The notes: generated by a model from the letters alone, not told the origin. A DNA stretch of 64,000 nucleotides from Prevotella multiformis DSM 16608 (GCF_000191065.1 NZ_GL872283.1:665053-729052); one strand, 5' to 3'. Shown: positions 27,513 to 35,819, counted from the first letter of the stretch. Made by a program: numbers and translations.

Positions 27513-27674
27513 TGTGAAAATCTCATTATCGAAGTAATAAACAATTCCATTGCAAATATACGATAAATTTATCATCTTCACAACTATTTTCCTGATAGAG
27601 GACTAAATACTATTTCATGGTGATTGATTAGATGTATTGTTAGGTGGATTCTGTTTTTGAGGTAACCTGCAATT

Positions 27675-27715
27675 AAATTCAAGCCGCAATGCTCCCTGCA
27701 TTGTGGCTTGGATTT
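27675..27715 (-). terminator. terminator of the I9-like gene
   Basis: AAATTCAAGCCGCAATGC and GCATTGTGGCTTGGATTT form an 18-bp stem with three non-pairing or wobble positions around a TCCCT loop, 30 bases after the stop of the gene at 27743. Confidence 0.75.
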
Positions 27716-27742
27716 AGTTTTTCTTTATAAAAGCAGATTTCG

Positions 27743-28126
27743 TTACTGCAACTGCATGATGCCGTCTTTATTGACGCTCACGACGCCTTTTACTTTCCTG
27801 AAGTCGGCAATGGCTTTGTCGATGTCCTGGTTTTCATCAACCTTGACGGCGACCCCGCTGAACTCCTTGTATTTGTAAAGGAGGGTACAGCCCTGCTTCT
27901 TGATGGCTTTCAGCAGGGGCTTGTTGCCGGTTTTCCTGTCGAAGAAGATGATCAATGTGTGGCTGACAGATGTCTTCTCTCTCTCACGTCTTTCCTTTTC
28001 CAGTCCTTCGCCCTCATCGTCACCATTCATAATCTGCTCTTTAATTGGGCATTGTGCCATTGCTGTGGTAGACTGAACCAATAGGAAGCCCACCAATAAT
28101 AGGCTCGCTTTAATGTACCTCATCAT
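27743..28126 (-). CDS. small exported protein with inhibitor I9-like fold
   Basis: The protein is 127 residues from the second of two adjacent ATGs at 28126. A frame extends 16 codons further upstream, but the signal peptide (RYIKASLLLVGFLLV..AMAQ) starts here. After a charged linker (EGLEKERREREK) the final 75 residues (SHTLIIFFDRK, LLKAIKKQGC, SGVAVKVDE, IADFRKVKGVVSVNKDG) have the beta-alpha-beta-beta-alpha-beta order and the KGVVSV strand of subtilisin propeptide/inhibitor I9 domains. No protease is attached, so it may be a free-standing inhibitor or chaperone. The fold call is my inference. A four-unit palindrome array lies 110-195 bases upstream. Confidence 0.6.
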   Translation of the reverse strand: MMRYIKASLLLVGFLLVQSTTAMAQCPIKEQIMNGDDEGEGLEKERREREKTSVSHTLIIFFDRKTGNKPLLKAIKKQGCTLLYKYKEFSGVAVKVDENQDIDKAIADFRKVKGVVSVNKDGIMQLQ

Positions 28127-28238
28127 ATTCTTTTCTTTTAAATACGTGTTGCAAAGATATAGGTAATTCTGCATATCACCACAAAGTCGTATGTTTTATT
28201 CTGCTCTCAAAGTAATTATATAAAATTGTCTGCTGTTG

Positions 28239-28319
28239 TACAATTCATTGTATATCGTCATACAATCCGTTGTATACCTATATACAATCGGTTGTATAAA
28301 GTCATACAATCCGTTATAC
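28239..28319. repeat. four palindromic units with 21-22 bp pitch
   Basis: Units begin at 28239, 28261, 28283 and 28304: TACAATTCATTGTA, TACAATCCGTTGTA, TACAATCGGTTGTA and TACAATCCGTTATA. They sit between the DUF6078 gene and the start of the I9-like gene. The spacing of two helical turns suggests stacked binding of a dimeric protein. Confidence 0.85.
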
Positions 28320-28388
28320 ACTGTCTTATTAAAGACCGAGGTGACAGTGTCGGGAGCGTAACCAACTATGCAAAACAACGTTGAAGAG

Positions 28389-28847
28389 TTATTTCTGTCG
28401 TGCTATTCGCATCAATGTCGGGTATTGCTCTTCGTATCTGTCGAACTCAATAAGGTTTCCGTCATACCCCATGTCAGTGATGGCAGAACGGATGCAGGAC
28501 TGCTCCTTTTCTGTTATTGCGCGCCGTTGCTGTTTGATATGATAGTAGAGTGAAGTGCTGAAACAAGACATTACCTCCTGTTTGACACGATGAAGATCGG
28601 CCGCCCGCACATTGTCATAAATGTGGGAGATGCCCCATGCGAAGCGTTCTTTGCGGTCGGCATCATAGGCGGGACAGGGCTGCCTGCCGGTTATCACCTG
28701 TGGATTGGTAACGGTGAAATACTCCCGTGTGTTCGTATGGAGCAGGGTGTAGGCTGTGTGGCGCAGGCATTGATTGGCTTTCGGACAGTTCGTACCGGCA
28801 CAGTGAGCGTAGTTGTAGTCCAATTGATTGTATTCTTCTTGGTTCAT
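28389..28847 (-). CDS. DUF6078 family protein
   Basis: The protein is 152 residues from MNQEEYNQLDY at 28847; the 16 codons upstream are not family-like. The N-terminus has closely spaced cysteines (HCAGTNCPKANQCLRH) that could bind a metal or iron-sulfur cluster, and another pair follows (PCPAYDADR). The C-terminal half (FSTSLYYHIKQQRRAITEKEQ, MGYDGNLIEFDRYEEQYP) looks like a small helical DNA-binding or scaffold domain. This matches the DUF6078 proteins of Bacteroides and Prevotella, whose function is unknown. It lies between the acyl-CoA dehydrogenase gene and the palindrome array. Confidence 0.65.
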   Translation of the reverse strand: MNQEEYNQLDYNYAHCAGTNCPKANQCLRHTAYTLLHTNTREYFTVTNPQVITGRQPCPAYDADRKERFAWGISHIYDNVRAADLHRVKQEVMSCFSTSLYYHIKQQRRAITEKEQSCIRSAITDMGYDGNLIEFDRYEEQYPTLMRIARQK

Positions 28848-28932
28848 GATTCGGATTCCGTGATAGAGAAAAAGATGGGGAGGACGTGTTGACATCCTCC
28901 CCCCTCTTTAGATGTTTCTTGTGTATTGTTCG

Positions 28933-30666
28933 TTATGCTTCAGTAGGCTCGTCGTCTGTTGCCTTGAACTGCTCAAGGTCTTCCGGGTTGAAGGCTTTGA
29001 TGTAAGCGGCGCTGCCGATCACCTCTTCTTCTGCCATACGGACGAAGATGTTGGCGGACTTCTTGAAGAGCTCCGGTGCCTTGGCAGCATCCTCGATGAG
29101 GAGGAGGGAACCGATGATGTCGGCAGTCATGTTGTACAGCCGGCGTGCGAGGAAGTCGTGGACATCCTGGTTCTCGCCTGCATTCACCTTCTCGACCGCC
29201 TCTTGATAGAGCCGGACGAGGCGGGCGACACGGTCGCGCAGCGCCTTCATGCAATCACAGGCGAGTTCATCCTCAAGCATCTCCTTCATGATAGAGAGGT
29301 AAGTGCCGTTGGTGATGTAACGCACGGCAGCAACCACCTGCAGCTGCGTCGTTCCCTCATAGATGGAGAAGATACGTGCGTCACGGTACAGCCGCTGGCT
29401 CTTGTACTCCATGATGAAGCCGGAACCACCGTGGATAGAGATGGCATCGTAGGCGGTCTGGTTGGCGTATTCGGAGTTGATACCCTTTGCCAAGGGTGTG
29501 AACGCATCGGCCAGACGGGTATATTTCTTCATCTCCTGGCGTTCCTCCGGTGTGAGCTTCTGGTCACGCGCAATGTCTTCCAGTGCTTTGTAGAGGTCGA
29601 CGTAGCGTGCTGTCTGATACAGAAGGGAACGGCCGGCATCGAGTTTCGCCTTCATGCGGGAGAGCATATCGTAGACAGCCGGGAACGTGATGATCTTCTT
29701 TCCGAACTGTGCGCGCTCCTTGGCGTATGCCAGTCCTTCGTTGTAGGCCTCCTGCTCGACACCGACCGACTGTGCGGCGATGCCGAGACGTGCGCCGTTC
29801 ATCAGTGCCATCACGTACTTGATGAGGCCCATGCGAGTGTTGCCGCAGAGTTCTGCCTTCGCATTCTTATAGACCAGTTCGCAGGTAGGAGAGCCGTGGA
29901 TGCCGAGTTTGTTCTCGATGTGGCGCACGTCAACGCCTCCGTTGCGCTTGTCATAGATGAACATGGACAGTCCGCGTCCGTCACGTGTACCCTCTTCCGA
30001 ACGTGCAAGGACGAGGTGGATGTCGGAATCGCCGTTGGTGATGAAACGCTTCACGCCGTTCAGTCGCCAGCAGTTTTCCTTTTCGTCGAAGGTAGCCTTG
30101 AGCATGACACGCTGGAGGTCGGATCCTGCATCAGGCTCAGTGAGGTCCATTGACATGGTCTCACCTGCGCAGATACGTGGGATGTACTTCTGACGCTGTT
30201 CCTCATTGCCGAACTCATAGAGTGTGTCGATGCACGACTGCAGTGACCAGATGTTCTGGAAACCGGCATCGGCGGCAGCAATCACCTCGGACAGCATGGA
30301 GAAGACGACATTCGGCAGGTTCAGACCGCCATAGCGGCGGGGCATGGAGACACCCCACAGTCCGGCCTGACGTGTAGCCTCGATGTTCTCCAGCGTCTTG
30401 CTGGCATAGTGCATACGGTTGTCGATGAGGTGCGGACCTTCCTGGTCGACAGCCTCGGCGTTCTGTGCGATGATGTTCGCCGCCACGTCGCCTGTGATGT
30501 CCAGAATGCGCTTGTAGTTCTCAATCGCATCTTCATAGTTCACCGGTGCGTCAGCGTGTGCAGCGGCATCAGCATAGTTACGCTCTTTCAGTTCTACGAT
30601 GCGTTTCATCAACGGGTGCTCCAGATGGAACGCTATTTCCGGGTGGTCAGTATAATAATTTGCCAT
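28933..30666 (-). CDS. acyl-CoA dehydrogenase
   Basis: This 577-residue FAD enzyme oxidises acyl-CoA and passes electrons to electron transfer flavoprotein, whose genes lie just upstream on the same strand. Family motifs include MDLTEPDAGSDLQ (173-185), GVKRFITNGD, RAQFGKKIITFPAV (318-331), IHGGSGFIMEYKSQRLYRDA and RIFSIYEGTTQLQ, in which Glu437 is the expected catalytic base. It carries an N-terminal extension of about 60 residues and a C-terminal helical domain beyond the usual 380-residue core, as in the longer ACAD subfamily of anaerobes. Acyl-chain specificity cannot be read off. Confidence 0.93.
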   Translation of the reverse strand: MANYYTDHPEIAFHLEHPLMKRIVELKERNYADAAAHADAPVNYEDAIENYKRILDITGDVAANIIAQNAEAVDQEGPHLIDNRMHYASKTLENIEATRQAGLWGVSMPRRYGGLNLPNVVFSMLSEVIAAADAGFQNIWSLQSCIDTLYEFGNEEQRQKYIPRICAGETMSMDLTEPDAGSDLQRVMLKATFDEKENCWRLNGVKRFITNGDSDIHLVLARSEEGTRDGRGLSMFIYDKRNGGVDVRHIENKLGIHGSPTCELVYKNAKAELCGNTRMGLIKYVMALMNGARLGIAAQSVGVEQEAYNEGLAYAKERAQFGKKIITFPAVYDMLSRMKAKLDAGRSLLYQTARYVDLYKALEDIARDQKLTPEERQEMKKYTRLADAFTPLAKGINSEYANQTAYDAISIHGGSGFIMEYKSQRLYRDARIFSIYEGTTQLQVVAAVRYITNGTYLSIMKEMLEDELACDCMKALRDRVARLVRLYQEAVEKVNAGENQDVHDFLARRLYNMTADIIGSLLLIEDAAKAPELFKKSANIFVRMAEEEVIGSAAYIKAFNPEDLEQFKATDDEPTEA

Positions 30667-30680
30667 ATTAAAAGTGTAGT

Positions 30681-30718
30681 GGCCCCTCCCCCTTGCCCCT
30701 CCCCCAAAGGGAGGGGAG
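30681..30718. repeat. GC-rich palindromic interspersed repeat
   Basis: GGCCCCTCCCCCTTGCCCCT followed by CCCCCAAAGGGAGGGG. It occupies the gap between the DUF559 gene and the acyl-CoA dehydrogenase gene. Confidence 0.8.
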
Positions 30719-30753
30719 TAGAATGTTCTGTTCCTGGTGGTTAGGGGTCTTCT

Positions 30754-31152
30754 TTATTCGTTGTTTATAAAATCGTTTATTTGTTCAGTGACGTTATCAA
30801 GTTCCGTGCAAATCTCATCATTCGTGAATCTAAGTACGTTGAAACCCATGTCGTTGAGGCATTCTTTCCTCGTCGCATCATCTGTCATTTGCTGAGATTC
30901 ATTATGATAAGCTCCATCAACCTCTATAACCAAGTTGTGAGAAAGACATACGAAGTCGACAATAAAGTCGCCGATCGGGTGTTGTCTTCTGAAGTGGCAA
31001 TCACCCCTCATACCTCTTAGCTCGTTCCAAAGGATACTCTCTGCAAGCGTCATCTCCTTTCGATTCTCCTTTGCATAGTCCTTCAAGATATGATACCTGT
31101 CAGGTGATGAGGTTTCATAACCCAACTTCTTCTTCCTCCTATCCTCGCTCAT
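30754..31152 (-). CDS. DUF559 endonuclease-domain protein
   Basis: This 132-residue protein has the Vsr-like DUF559 fold: AESILWNELRG, then FRRQHPIGDFIVDFVCLSHNL, then VIEVDGAYH and VLRFTNDEI. In this PD-(D/E)xK-like superfamily the Asp in FIVDF and the Glu-Val-Asp strand hold the metal. Members are small DNA endonuclease-like proteins of uncertain role that move readily between genomes. Here it is inserted in an electron-transfer gene cluster between etfA and the acyl-CoA dehydrogenase, flanked on both sides by GC-rich repeats, so it is probably an insertion rather than part of the pathway. Confidence 0.85.
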   Translation of the reverse strand: MSEDRRKKKLGYETSSPDRYHILKDYAKENRKEMTLAESILWNELRGMRGDCHFRRQHPIGDFIVDFVCLSHNLVIEVDGAYHNESQQMTDDATRKECLNDMGFNVLRFTNDEICTELDNVTEQINDFINNE

Positions 31153-31239
31153 GGTTGATTGCGTGTCAGCTTATAACGTCTTCTGAATATAAGTAGAATA
31201 GTCCTATTCCGTCCTTTCAATATCCCTCTGTACATTTCA

Positions 31240-31276
31240 CTCCCCTCCCTCTTGGGGAGGGGCCGGGGGAGGGGCC
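31240..31276. repeat. GC-rich palindromic interspersed repeat
   Basis: CTCCCCTCCCTCTTGGGGAG followed by GGGCCGGGGGAGGGGCC, directly after the etfA stop. Confidence 0.8.
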
Positions 31277-31277
31277 G

Positions 31278-32300
31278 TTACTTACTGTTCTGCTTATAAT
31301 ATTTTATCAGCTTCGGCACTACCTCCTCAACGGTACCATTGATGACATAGTCGGCAATGGCATTGATGGGAGCGTCGGGGTCGTTGTTGATGGAGATGAT
31401 GATGCCGCTGTCCTGCATACCGGCAATGTGCTGGATCTGGCCGGAGATGCCGCAGGCGATGTACACCTTCGGGTGGACGGTGACACCGGTCTGTCCGATC
31501 TGGCGGTCATGGTCAGCCCAGCCTGCATCCACGGCGGCACGGCTGGCACCTACTTCTCCATGGAGTTCCTTTGCCAGCTTGAAGAGCAGGTCGAAACCTT
31601 CCTTTGAGCCGACACCGTAGCCGCCGGCAACAACGATCGGCGCACCCTTGAGGTTGTTCTGTGCAGGCTCGACATGACGGTCGATGACCTTTACCACATA
31701 GTCCACCTCAGGTACATACTTCGCTACATCAGGATAGACAACCTCGCCCTTTGCCTTGCCCTCATAGAGAGCCTTCTGCATGACACCCGAGCGGACGGTC
31801 GCCATCTGCGGACGGTGGTCAGGGTTGACGATGGTCGCCACGATGTTGCCGCCGAAGGCAGGACGGATCTGATAGAGCAGGCGCTCGTAATGCCTGCCGG
31901 CTTTCTTGTCGTCGTAGTCGCCGATTTCAAGCTGTGTACAGTCGGCTGTCAGTCCGCTGGTCAGTGAGGACGATACACGCGGGCCGAGGTCACGGCCGAT
32001 TACGGTAGCCCCCATCAGGCAGATCTGCGGCTTCTCCTCTTTAAACAGGTTCACCAGAATGTCCGTGTGCGGTGCCGACGTGTAGGGGAAGAGCCCCTCG
32101 CCGTCGAAGACAAACAGCTTGTCTACACCGTAGGGAAGAATCTGGTCTTCCACTTTCCCCTTGATACCGCTGCCGGCAACAATGGCGTGGAGTTCCACGC
32201 CTAACTCGTTTGCGAGCTTGCGACCCTTGGTCAGCAGCTCCTGTGAAACCTCCTGTACGGTGGTTTCCTCTATTTCGCAATATACAAATACGTTGTTCAT
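31278..32300 (-). CDS. etfA: electron transfer flavoprotein alpha subunit
   Basis: The 340-residue alpha subunit forms the ETF heterodimer with EtfB and accepts electrons from the acyl-CoA dehydrogenase of this cluster. The C-terminal FAD-binding domain is clear: PIVVAGGYGVGSKEGFDLL, GASRAAVDAGW, QIGQTGVTVHPKVYIA, GISGQIQHIAGM and SIINNDP-type ISINNDPDAPI. The N-terminal domain (1-200) has the expected alpha/beta pattern with ICLMGATVIGRDLGPRVSS. Length is normal. It lies 293 bases after etfB, a wide gap for an operon, filled by two GC-rich repeats. Confidence 0.95.
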   Translation of the reverse strand: MNNVFVYCEIEETTVQEVSQELLTKGRKLANELGVELHAIVAGSGIKGKVEDQILPYGVDKLFVFDGEGLFPYTSAPHTDILVNLFKEEKPQICLMGATVIGRDLGPRVSSSLTSGLTADCTQLEIGDYDDKKAGRHYERLLYQIRPAFGGNIVATIVNPDHRPQMATVRSGVMQKALYEGKAKGEVVYPDVAKYVPEVDYVVKVIDRHVEPAQNNLKGAPIVVAGGYGVGSKEGFDLLFKLAKELHGEVGASRAAVDAGWADHDRQIGQTGVTVHPKVYIACGISGQIQHIAGMQDSGIIISINNDPDAPINAIADYVINGTVEEVVPKLIKYYKQNSK

Positions 32301-32344
32301 AAATCAAATGTTCGACCAATCAGCCAATCAACCAGTCCCAATCA

Positions 32345-32382
32345 GCCCCTCCCCCTTGCCCCTCCCCAAAAGGGAGGGGAGT
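32345..32382. repeat. GC-rich palindromic interspersed repeat
   Basis: GCCCCTCCCCCTTGCCCCTC followed by CCCAAAAGGGAGGGG, between etfB and etfA; nearly identical to the copy at 30681. Confidence 0.8.
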
Positions 32383-32516
32383 GAAATGTATCATTTGCTA
32401 CAGGTGCAACTGGCTTTTCGAAAGTCGGAAAACTTCTTGTCCCCACATACTTTTCAGTAGCAAATATCCTATAGTTAATATTCAGTAAGATGATATTCAG
32501 CAATAGGACATTCTAC

Positions 32517-32553
32517 GCCCCTCCCTTTGGGGGGAGGGGATGGGGGAGGGGCC
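32517..32553. repeat. GC-rich palindromic interspersed repeat
   Basis: GCCCCTCCCTTTGGGGGGAG followed by GGGATGGGGGAGGGGCC, second copy in the etfB-etfA gap, opposite in orientation to 32345. Confidence 0.8.
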
Positions 32554-32593
32554 GGTTCGTTGGCCGGTTGGTTGGTTCGTTGTTCAGGCTTTT

Positions 32594-33463
32594 TTATCCA
32601 ATAATCTTCTCTCCTAACAGTTCCTTTACGAGCCCCTCTACATCCTCGTCCGAGCCGGTGAGCGTCTTGCTCTCCTTGGCCTGGAAGACGATGTTCTGTA
32701 CTGACTTCACCTTTGTAGGCGAACCGGACAGGCCGCACTGAACCTCGTCGCCGTCAACATCGGCTACCGACCACTGGTTCAGGGTCAGGTAAGGACGCTC
32801 CTCGTAGAGTTGTGTCCAAGGCTCATCGCCCTTTCGTTCCATCGGACAGGTAGCATACTTGTACTTCATCACGAGACGGGCATTGCAGGGACGGGCTGGA
32901 GCAGCGGTGCCGTTTACCGTGACAAGCACCGGCAGCGGTGCCACGACGGTCTCAACACCTCCGTCGATGTGGCGGCGGATTGTAGCCTTGCCGTCCTCAA
33001 TCTTAAGGATTTCCTCGGCGTAAGTAACCTGGTTGAGTCCCAGTTTCTGTGCGACCTGCGGACCCACCTGTGCCGTGTCGCCGTCAATCGCCTGACGTCC
33101 GCCGATGACGATGTCTACATCGCCGATTTTCTTCACGGCCGTAGCCAGTGCATAGGATGTAGCCAGCGTGTCAGCACCTGCAAACTTGCGGTCGGTCAGC
33201 AGCCAGCCGGTATCGGCGCCGCGATAGAGTCCCTGGCGGATAATCTCGCCGGCACGTGGAGGCCCCATGGTCAGTATCCCCACGGTAGATCCCGGGTTCT
33301 GTTCCTTCAGCCTGAGCGCCTGCTCCAGTGCGTTCAGGTCTTCCGGGTTGAAGATGGCAGGCAGTGCGGCACGGTTCACCGTTCCCTCGGCTGTCATGGC
33401 ATCCTTCCCCACGTTTCTTGTGTCAGGTACCTGCTTGGCAAGTACAACGATTTTCAAACTCAT
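32594..33463 (-). CDS. etfB: electron transfer flavoprotein beta subunit
   Basis: The protein is 289 residues from MSLKIVVLAKQVPDT at 33463; the open frame continues 36 codons upstream through the promoter, so the longer start is rejected. EtfB binds AMP or, in bifurcating ETFs, a second FAD, and docks the dehydrogenase. Family features are NPEDLNALEQALRLKE, TMGPPRAGEIIRQGLYRGAD and VIGGRQAIDGDTAQVGPQVA. It is first in the cluster etfB, etfA, DUF559, acyl-CoA dehydrogenase. A consensus promoter lies at 33541-33510, with a palindrome array upstream. Confidence 0.95.
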   Translation of the reverse strand: MSLKIVVLAKQVPDTRNVGKDAMTAEGTVNRAALPAIFNPEDLNALEQALRLKEQNPGSTVGILTMGPPRAGEIIRQGLYRGADTGWLLTDRKFAGADTLATSYALATAVKKIGDVDIVIGGRQAIDGDTAQVGPQVAQKLGLNQVTYAEEILKIEDGKATIRRHIDGGVETVVAPLPVLVTVNGTAAPARPCNARLVMKYKYATCPMERKGDEPWTQLYEERPYLTLNQWSVADVDGDEVQCGLSGSPTKVKSVQNIVFQAKESKTLTGSDEDVEGLVKELLGEKIIG

Positions 33464-33509
33464 AAATATAATAATGTGTTGTTTAGAAATTCTGTCACGT
33501 GTTTGATGG

Positions 33510-33541
33510 CAAAAGTACTGTTTTTTTGCAAAACAAACAAA
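33510..33541 (-). promoter_or_regulatory. promoter of the etfB cluster
   Basis: On the minus strand TTTG (33541-33538), a 20-base spacer and TACTTTTG (33517-33510) fit the Bacteroidetes consensus. The start codon is about 47 bases further on. Confidence 0.85.
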
Positions 33542-33661
33542 TAAAAGCCGTAAAAACCGTCCTGCCGTCACGCCCTTGGAACCGATCGGGCGAGAACTTC
33601 CGCCAGCCGTATCGACATCACACGAAGTCGACCTCCTGTCCTACGGCTGCCGGCCCGCCGC

Positions 33662-33746
33662 TTCCCGACTATCCGGGAATCCCATTCCCAAGCCTTGGGA
33701 ATCCAGTTACCAGACGTCGGGAACCGCATTCCCGACCGGTCGGGAA
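33662..33746. repeat. four palindromic units with 22-23 bp pitch (TTCCCGA class)
   Basis: Units are TTCCCGACTATCCGGGAA (33662), TTCCCAAGCCTTGGGAA (33685), TTACCAGACGTCGGGAA (33707) and TTCCCGACCGGTCGGGAA (33729). Starts are spaced 23, 22 and 22 bp. The array lies between the divergent etfB and dnaG promoters. The same motif with the same spacing recurs at 39705. Confidence 0.9.
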
Positions 33747-33872
33747 CATGTCAGCCTGACCGGTGCTGTTTTTTTTCTGTTCTTGTTTTGTCTTATCATC
33801 GGTTTCTGTTATCTTTCCTTTAAAGGAAAACATTTTCTTCATCCGACTGGCTTATAGTTCGGGAATTTTATC

Positions 33873-33880
33873 TAAATTTG
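33873..33880 (+). promoter_or_regulatory. -7 box for dnaG
   Basis: TAAATTTG ends only seven bases before the dnaG ATG, so transcription would begin at or just before the start codon. No good TTTG is seen 20 bp upstream. Confidence 0.5.
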
Positions 33881-33887
33881 TGGCATA

Positions 33888-35819
33888 ATGATTGACAGAC
33901 CTACCGTAGACAGGATTATGAATGCGGCGAACATCGTTGAGGTAATCAGCGATTTCGTTTCTTTACGCAAGGCGGGGACAAGCTACAAAGGCTTGTGCCC
34001 TTTCCATGACGACCGTACACCGTCGTTCTCCGTCAGCCCGGTGAGAGGCGTTTACAAATGCTTTTCATGCGGTGCGGCGGGCAATGTGGTGAAGTTCATC
34101 ATGGAGCATGAGCAGATGACCTACCCCGAGGCCTTGAAGTGGCTTGCCAACAAATATCACATCGAGGTACACGAGCGGGAACTCACAACGGAAGAGAAGC
34201 AGCAGGAGAATGAGCGGGAATCGATGTTTCTGGTCAATGAATGGGCCGTGAAGTACTTTGAGGACATCCTGCACAATGACGTGGACGGCATGGCCGTCGG
34301 TATGCAGTATTTCCGCAGCCGCGGCTTCAGAGACGACATTATCCGGAAGTTCCGGCTGGGTTTCTGCCTGTCGGGCCGTCATGCCTTTGCCGATGCCGCC
34401 TTGAAGGCCGGCTTCCAGAGGGATTTTCTGGTCAAGACAGGCCTGTGCTTTGAGCGGGAGAACGGAGAACTCGTCGACCGTTTCAATGGGCGTGTGATGT
34501 TCCCGTGGATAGGTGTGAGCGGTAAGGTGACGGCTTTCGGCGGCCGTCTGCTGGATGCTCGCACGAAAGGAGTGAGCCAGAAGTATGTCAACTCTCCCGA
34601 CAGTGTCATCTATCACAAGGAACGCGAGCTGTATGGTATCTTCCAGGCGAAGAAAGCCATTGCCAAGTACGACCTCGTCTATATGGTCGAAGGATATACG
34701 GATGTCGTTTCCATGCACCAGTGCGGCATCGAGAATGTCGTCGCCAACAGCGGGACGGCGCTCTCCGTGCACCAGATCCGCCTCCTGCACCGCTTCACAT
34801 CCAACATTGTTCTGCTCTATGACGGTGATGCCGCAGGGCAGCATGCCGCCCTGCGGGGCACGGACATGCTGCTGTCGGAAGGCATGAACGTGAAGGTGCT
34901 GCTGCTGCCTGACGGCAAAGATCCCGATGAGTTCGCACGCAGTCACAGTGCGGAGGATTTCAGAAGGTATATAGAAGACAACCAGACGGATTTCATCGTC
35001 TTCAAGATCAACGTCCTGCTCAATGGCGTTACCGATCCCGTCAAGCGTTCGGAAGCCGTCAGTTCGATCGTCCGGAGCGTCTCTGTCATCAAGGATCCGA
35101 TACTCCGTGACACCTACATCCGTGAGTGCGCCAACCGCACCGGCGTGTCGGAGCGTACGTTGATGGAGCAGATGAACCGTAACATCTATTCCGACCGGGA
35201 ACAGCAGACGCGCGAACAGCAGCAACGGGCAGCGGCCTTGCAGCAGCAGCAGACGGATGGGCAGGCCTCGGTACCTGTCCCGCAGGTGCCGCAGGTGGAA
35301 CAGATGCTCATGCAGGTCATCGTCAGAGACGGTGAGAAGATCATCTTCCGTGACGTGAAGGACGAGGCAAGCGGACAGCTGTACAGTCTGACCGTGGCGC
35401 AGTACATCGCCTTCGACCTCGGCAGTGACAATCTCGGCTTCTCCGATCCGCTTTATACGAGAATGCTCCGGGAGGCGGTGGAACACAGCGGGGAGGAGAA
35501 TTTCAGGGCGGAGGAATACTTCATGCAGCATGCCGACATCCAGATCGCATCTGCGGCCGTGAAACTCGGTGTCGACCGCTTCCAGCTCTCGGAGAGCCTG
35601 CAGGTGAAGGAGACGGAAAAGACCCTGTGCGACCGTGTGGTACACCTCATAGCCGACTTCCGCCTTGATTATGTCTCGTCCCACCTGAAAGAACTCAATG
35701 CACGGCTGCTGCAGACGAAGGATCCCGAGGAGATGACGAAGACCATGGAGGAAATCATGAAGATGCAGACCCTCCGCAACAAACTGGCAAAGAAATTAGG
35801 TAGCGATATTCTGGTATGA
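33888..35819 (+). CDS. dnaG: DNA primase DnaG
   Basis: This 643-residue primase makes RNA primers at the replication fork. The N-terminal CHC2 zinc finger is Cys37, His40, Cys58 and Cys61 (LCPFH and KCFSC). The TOPRIM catalytic core has Glu268 in MVEGYTDVV and Asp312/Asp314 in LLYDGDAAGQ, with the RNA-polymerase-domain motif around VMFPWIGVSGKVTAFGGR (203-220). A Gln-rich linker (about 442-465) leads to the C-terminal helicase-binding domain. The stop overlaps the ATG of the next gene by four bases. A promoter box almost abuts the start codon. Confidence 0.96.
   Translation: MIDRPTVDRIMNAANIVEVISDFVSLRKAGTSYKGLCPFHDDRTPSFSVSPVRGVYKCFSCGAAGNVVKFIMEHEQMTYPEALKWLANKYHIEVHERELTTEEKQQENERESMFLVNEWAVKYFEDILHNDVDGMAVGMQYFRSRGFRDDIIRKFRLGFCLSGRHAFADAALKAGFQRDFLVKTGLCFERENGELVDRFNGRVMFPWIGVSGKVTAFGGRLLDARTKGVSQKYVNSPDSVIYHKERELYGIFQAKKAIAKYDLVYMVEGYTDVVSMHQCGIENVVANSGTALSVHQIRLLHRFTSNIVLLYDGDAAGQHAALRGTDMLLSEGMNVKVLLLPDGKDPDEFARSHSAEDFRRYIEDNQTDFIVFKINVLLNGVTDPVKRSEAVSSIVRSVSVIKDPILRDTYIRECANRTGVSERTLMEQMNRNIYSDREQQTREQQQRAAALQQQQTDGQASVPVPQVPQVEQMLMQVIVRDGEKIIFRDVKDEASGQLYSLTVAQYIAFDLGSDNLGFSDPLYTRMLREAVEHSGEENFRAEEYFMQHADIQIASAAVKLGVDRFQLSESLQVKETEKTLCDRVVHLIADFRLDYVSSHLKELNARLLQTKDPEEMTKTMEEIMKMQTLRNKLAKKLGSDILV

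Noticed and set aside
28912..30153. 413-codon plus-strand frame opposite the acyl-CoA dehydrogenase
   Set aside because: Antisense shadow of a gene with complete family motifs.
32594..33571. Longer etfB start at 33571
   Set aside because: The extra 36 codons run through the consensus promoter; MSLKIVVLAKQ at 33463 is the standard family start.
34065..35684. 539-codon open frame antisense to dnaG
   Set aside because: Shadow of the intact primase gene; Val/Leu/His-rich with no recognisable domain.
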